Source: Theodoxus fluviatilis (taxonomy: Eukaryota; Mollusca; Gastropoda; Cycloneritida; Neritidae). Taken from it: 64,000 bases of DNA. Below the pieces are notes generated by a model. That model saw only the letters and a program-made list of their open reading frames with translations. It made no database searches and was not told where the DNA came from. Shown piece after piece: positions 60,501 to 64,000 of this stretch. Position 1 is the first letter of the stretch, and each line of letters opens with the position of its first letter. Location: the NCBI GenBank assembly GCA_034096865.1, contig JAWQFJ010000537.1:1-64000 (forward strand), given 5' to 3'. A program made the translations under genes and the position numbers.

Positions 60501-62467
60501 GCAGGGGAGACAAATTTTCTCCCTGTCTGACACCACACAGACTTGAAAAATAACCAGAAGAAGAATTGTTTATTCTTACACATGACTTTGCCTAGTACAT
60601 ATTTTTGACAATTTTCAAAAAATTTCCATTAATGTCAGAATTTAACATTTTTTCCCATAAAAAACCTCTTTTTATTTTATCGAATGCTTTCTCATAATCT
60701 ATGAAGACACAGAAGAGTCGCTTTTTTTAAAGGGAAAAAATTAGTATACTATGCAAGGTAAAAACATGGTCAATGGTAGAGAATCCGGACCGAAAACCTG
60801 CTTGTTCTTGACCTATCTTGCTATGACTCTCGAGAAAATATGACAATCTCACAATTAGTACCGAGGTAAACAATTTCCCAAAACAACTCAGGATAGTAAT
60901 GCCCCTGTAGTTTGATGGATCCTCTGGGGAGCCTTTGTTCTTGTAAAGGGGTATGATTTCACCAATACACCAACTTGTAGGCATTTCACCAGACTGTAAG
61001 ACAACATTAAACAATTTGACTACAATGTCTAACATCTGATCTCCCGCCGCTTTCAAGTATTCGTTTATTATCATGTCTTGACCACAGTATTTATTATTTT
61101 TAAACTTTTTTATACTTCTAGTTATTTCTTCTCTTGTAAAAGGTGCATTAAGTAATTCATTATCATATTCATTCAAATCGTCTTCTGATCTGGCTTCAGT
61201 ATTATTCGAGTTATCATCAACATCTTCTTGCAAGTTATTAAAATGCTCAAAGAAGGCTGTGCATGATGGGGATTTAGTACTGTTTTTACTGTTTGTATTT
61301 TCTTTTAGTAACTTCCAGTAAACTTTTGGGTCTGCATTTTTTTCTCTCGCAATTTTTTAATAAAGTCATTATAAAAACCTCTAGATGCTTTTTTAACTGC
61401 TTTTTATATTCCTTAAAAGTATATCTCTTTTCATTCTCCGTCTGGACACTTTTGAAACGCTTAGCCTTATTTTTAGCTCTTAAGAATGTTTTTCGTTTTT
61501 CTTTACAAACACTATTAAACCATGGTTGCTGTTTTCTATATTTTTTACTCTTTTTTACTTTTACATTGCACTTTTCTTTTATTACCCCGAGCCTCTTTGC
61601 ACTATCTGTTAATATACTGCATATTTTGTCAGTAACAAAGTCTATTTTATCTCTGGTGACATCATGCAATGAAAGCAGAATTGTGGTTAATTAAACGTCA
61701 ACAGTGTTGATTGCATGTCTGTCTAATTTATCGACAAATGCGTCTGAACAGTTTTGCTTCCAAGCTGGCTTCTTGTACTGACTAAGATTCAAATTTCCAT
61801 TACTTGCATTACTTTCTGAGACATTAACCATTTCATCAACACTATTCCTATCAAGACTCTCGTCTCTGTGAAGCATTAACGCAACTGGACAATGGACATT
61901 AGAGTATAATTCACAAAAATCTAGGACCATAAAATCTTGAATCAAGGGGAACAAATTATATGACAGTACGCAATAGTCAACAGCACTCTTGTCACGGCAA
62001 GTGTATTTACCAATACCCTTATCTGACCCACTTCTACCTTTTGCAATAGCTAACCCAGCAATTTTACAAAACTCTATCAATCTAAATCCATAACTGTTAG
62101 TATTAGTGTCCTGTGAAACTCGTTCACCATTCATATTATTCACATCATCAAGATTTTTCAATTCTTCATTATCAAAACATGGTAAATGGTGATCAACAAT
62201 ATGCATTGTTTCACATAAGTTACTAGTGCGAGCATTAAAGTCACCAAGTAAGCAAATATAGTCCCTATCAATCCCAAAATTAATAAGAGCTTCTTCCAAG
62301 CCTGAGAAGGCATCCTTATTTTGATATCGTGAGCCTTCCGGTGGAATATATACTGCACAAAATAAAATATCATGGCCAATAATTCCCTTATTCAGTTTGA
62401 AGAATAGACCATTCTCACTCAATTCGGTCTCAACAAACCTGTAAAGCCTTTTTACACTGAAATTCAC
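60501..62467 (-). pseudogene. LINE ORF2 (endonuclease plus partial reverse transcriptase), broken
   Basis: Minus-strand pieces: endonuclease 62467-61691 (with 'FCAVYIPPEGSRY', 'LLGDFNARTSNL', 'NSYGFRLIEFCKIAGL', 'SAVDYCVLS'), a linker 61669-61286 with 'KKYRKQQPWFNSVCKEKR', and RT 61233-60727 ('YCGQDMIINEYLK', 'SNYRGITILS', 'EQAGFRSGFSTIDHVF'). RT motif A (YEKAFD) continues in another frame near 60700. The sequence stops at the repeat edge before the catalytic FADD block, and the endonuclease start is also missing. It is a family distinct from the two LINEs at 4.2 and 42 kb. Confidence 0.8.
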
Positions 62468-63343
62468 CCATCCCCTGAGCCTTCTACCCCCAGCACCCAG
62501 AGTCGCCCCAAGTCGCCAAGTTTAACAGCAGGACTATCAACGCCTGTCCTCACAAGCAAGAGAATTCACCCCTCGTCTGACCAGTCCACTGGGTGGAGGA
62601 AATCCCAGTGCTGTAAGTTTCGTCATGCCTCGCAGTGCACTGGATACCCCCTACCCCCTTCCCCTACCCTCTGCCCCCCCTTTCACGTGCATTTGTCGAG
62701 CTCGGCTAGAGAGGCCGCGGATTGGCTGAAACAACACCTTCGTCAGTTAAGTATTGTTTTATCGGGTTTGGCAGACCACCTTTATTCTATCTGGGGTATG
62801 GGATTCAGAATACTTATTGTTGCATAATTATTATTAGTATCTTAAATACAACGTACAGTGCTCTCTTAGAATTTTGATTTTGAAGAAATTAAAGTATTTT
62901 TGATTGTCATCTGTGTCCTCACCGTCATTTCAGTCTTGTTCCATTGTTGATTGATGATTGAGTGGGAAGAGTTGTGAGTAAGCAGTGTGAAGTTAACCCC
63001 TAGACTAATTCATTCATAAACGACCCTAATAAGAAATAAGCTAACTCGTAATAGATGGGGGCTTTCGTTCCAGGATTTTGAATTTAAATGCAACAGATAA
63101 GGGGATTCTGAATCGATATGTGTAACAGTCAGAAATATTTGACCTAGATTGGCTGCGCCATCGAGTGAATGGTTGTGTTGTGACGTGACCTGCCATTGTT
63201 TTGATCCACCTTTGCTCTCATGATCTGCTACATTATGTAACCCTGTTTAGCATTCTTGTTTGAGCTTACTAGGGATTGTGCAGTCTGTGATTTTTGGATT
63301 ATTACCGATTCTTTAGTGTTTGTGAAGGTAGCAAATTTTCACA
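62468..63343. other. No gene recognised; possible 5' region of a retrotransposon
   Basis: 62470-62620 is open on the plus strand with Pro/Ser-rich codons and ends at a possible donor (TGCTGTAAGT). I cannot support it as an exon. The rest could hold an LTR ahead of the gag-like ORF at 63344, but the second LTR would be outside the window. Confidence 0.35.
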
Positions 63344-63622
63344 ATGGCTGAAGGAGGAGGGTTGCCGACAGATATCGAGGTCTTGTCAGTAGATAAGCAG
63401 AATTTGAAGTTGGCAATTGAGAAATATGGCTTGGAGATAAGTAAAGGGGCTACTAAAGCTGTCATGCAAGAGGCTCTGCTCAAGTTCATGAGAGGAAGGC
63501 AGGCTGAGAGTGAGGGTGAGACGAAGGTGATTGTGACTGACCTGGAAGAGAAAAGGATGAAGGAAAGGGAGATAGAGAGAGATGGAGATGGAGAGAGAGA
63601 GAGGTTAGCGCTCAAAGGTTGA
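63344..63622 (+). CDS. Gag-like N-terminus of an LTR retrotransposon (tentative)
   Basis: 92 codons: MAEGGGLPTDIEVLSVDKQN, then 'LKLAIEKYGLEISKGATKAVMQ' style SAP-like helices and an Arg/Glu-rich coiled stretch, ending at 63622. SAP-like starts of this sort are common at the front of gag in invertebrate Ty3-type elements. The frame closes early, so the copy is probably truncated or frameshifted. It could also be a small host exon. Confidence 0.4.
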   Translation: MAEGGGLPTDIEVLSVDKQNLKLAIEKYGLEISKGATKAVMQEALLKFMRGRQAESEGETKVIVTDLEEKRMKEREIERDGDGERERLALKG

Positions 63623-64000
63623 TACGTTTAAACTTTAATCACAGAGGAGCACTCTTCGACTACGCAAAACAGAGAGACGCATCTGTAAGAGGATTCAAAT
63701 GAATTAAGGTCGGTGTGATACGTCTGCAAGGAATCGCAAAGATAGATCGCGTAGCTCGCAGCAACTGGTGAGGCACGCGACCACTATCGATTTTACAATC
63801 ATCGGCAACGCCTGTCCAATGGCAGTTCGTAGTTAAGGGACCTTCCGGAACTCTCTACATCGAGGAGGTGAGGTCAGCTGCTATGTACATTGGCAGTTAA
63901 TGCGTTTTAGTTGATGAAACGAGGAGCTGCTGAGTGAGCAATCAGCTGAGCTCGCGTGATGCTTGTGCGAGGATGGTAATAACTTTGCCGGCAGACTGAT
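63623..64000. other. No gene recognised
   Basis: No open frame, repeat or RNA signature that I can support. Confidence 0.5.

Overview
This window is animal nuclear DNA: intron-rich host genes with GT-AG exons, very dense interspersed repeats, long microsatellites, and no bacterial-style operons. The mix of elements (CR1-like and RTE-like LINEs, Harbinger, hAT and Mutator DNA transposons, tRNA-derived SINEs, an endogenous Polinton/adintovirus) fits a marine invertebrate. A lophotrochozoan, perhaps a gastropod mollusc, is my best guess. That guess is inference; nothing here fixes the species.

Host genes lie on the minus strand. From 35125 down to 304 I could place twelve exons of a nuclear RNA export factor (NXF) family gene. 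Every splice site is GT-AG and every exon phase matches its neighbour. The exons run from an acidic N-terminal segment through an RRM-like fold and leucine-rich repeats into the start of the NTF2-like domain; the 3' end lies left of the window and the first exon was not found. Two phase-compatible exons of a second, unidentified minus-strand gene lie at 49838-49542 and 48311-48073.

The rest is mobile and repetitive DNA. The dominant repeat is a 0.8-1.2 kb element present eight times, always in the same (+) orientation. It is packed with direct and inverted copies of TGACCTTGACC, the reverse complement of the AGGTCAAGGTCA / TCAAGGTCA nuclear-receptor response element. One copy ends 12 bp from an NXF exon and supplies much of that exon's polypyrimidine tract. 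Nested in this repeat are an intact two-ORF LINE (4220-8493) and a 2.7 kb Harbinger-like element (19030-21713). A CAGGGTTCGTACAGG-ended element (13100-18063) encloses another repeat copy and a broken Mutator-like transposase. A hAT relic with a perfect 8-bp target duplication is at 36350-37382, a TTA-flanked Harbinger-like element at 38022-39841, and a Myb/SANT-carrying element with a large minisatellite at 40040-41640.

From 41641 to 47080 there are remains of three LINEs, one (RTE-like, minus strand) interrupted by a TIR element. From about 51.4 to 58.24 kb lies a degraded Polinton/adintovirus-like provirus, mostly on the minus strand, with DNA polymerase B, double-jelly-roll capsid, small basic core-like proteins, adenovirus-type protease, a zinc-motif plus parvovirus-type phospholipase A2 protein, and a DDE integrase. 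It carries multiple frameshifts and stops and is cut off by a repeat copy at 58244. The right end holds a further LINE on the minus strand and the start of a retrotransposon gag-like ORF.
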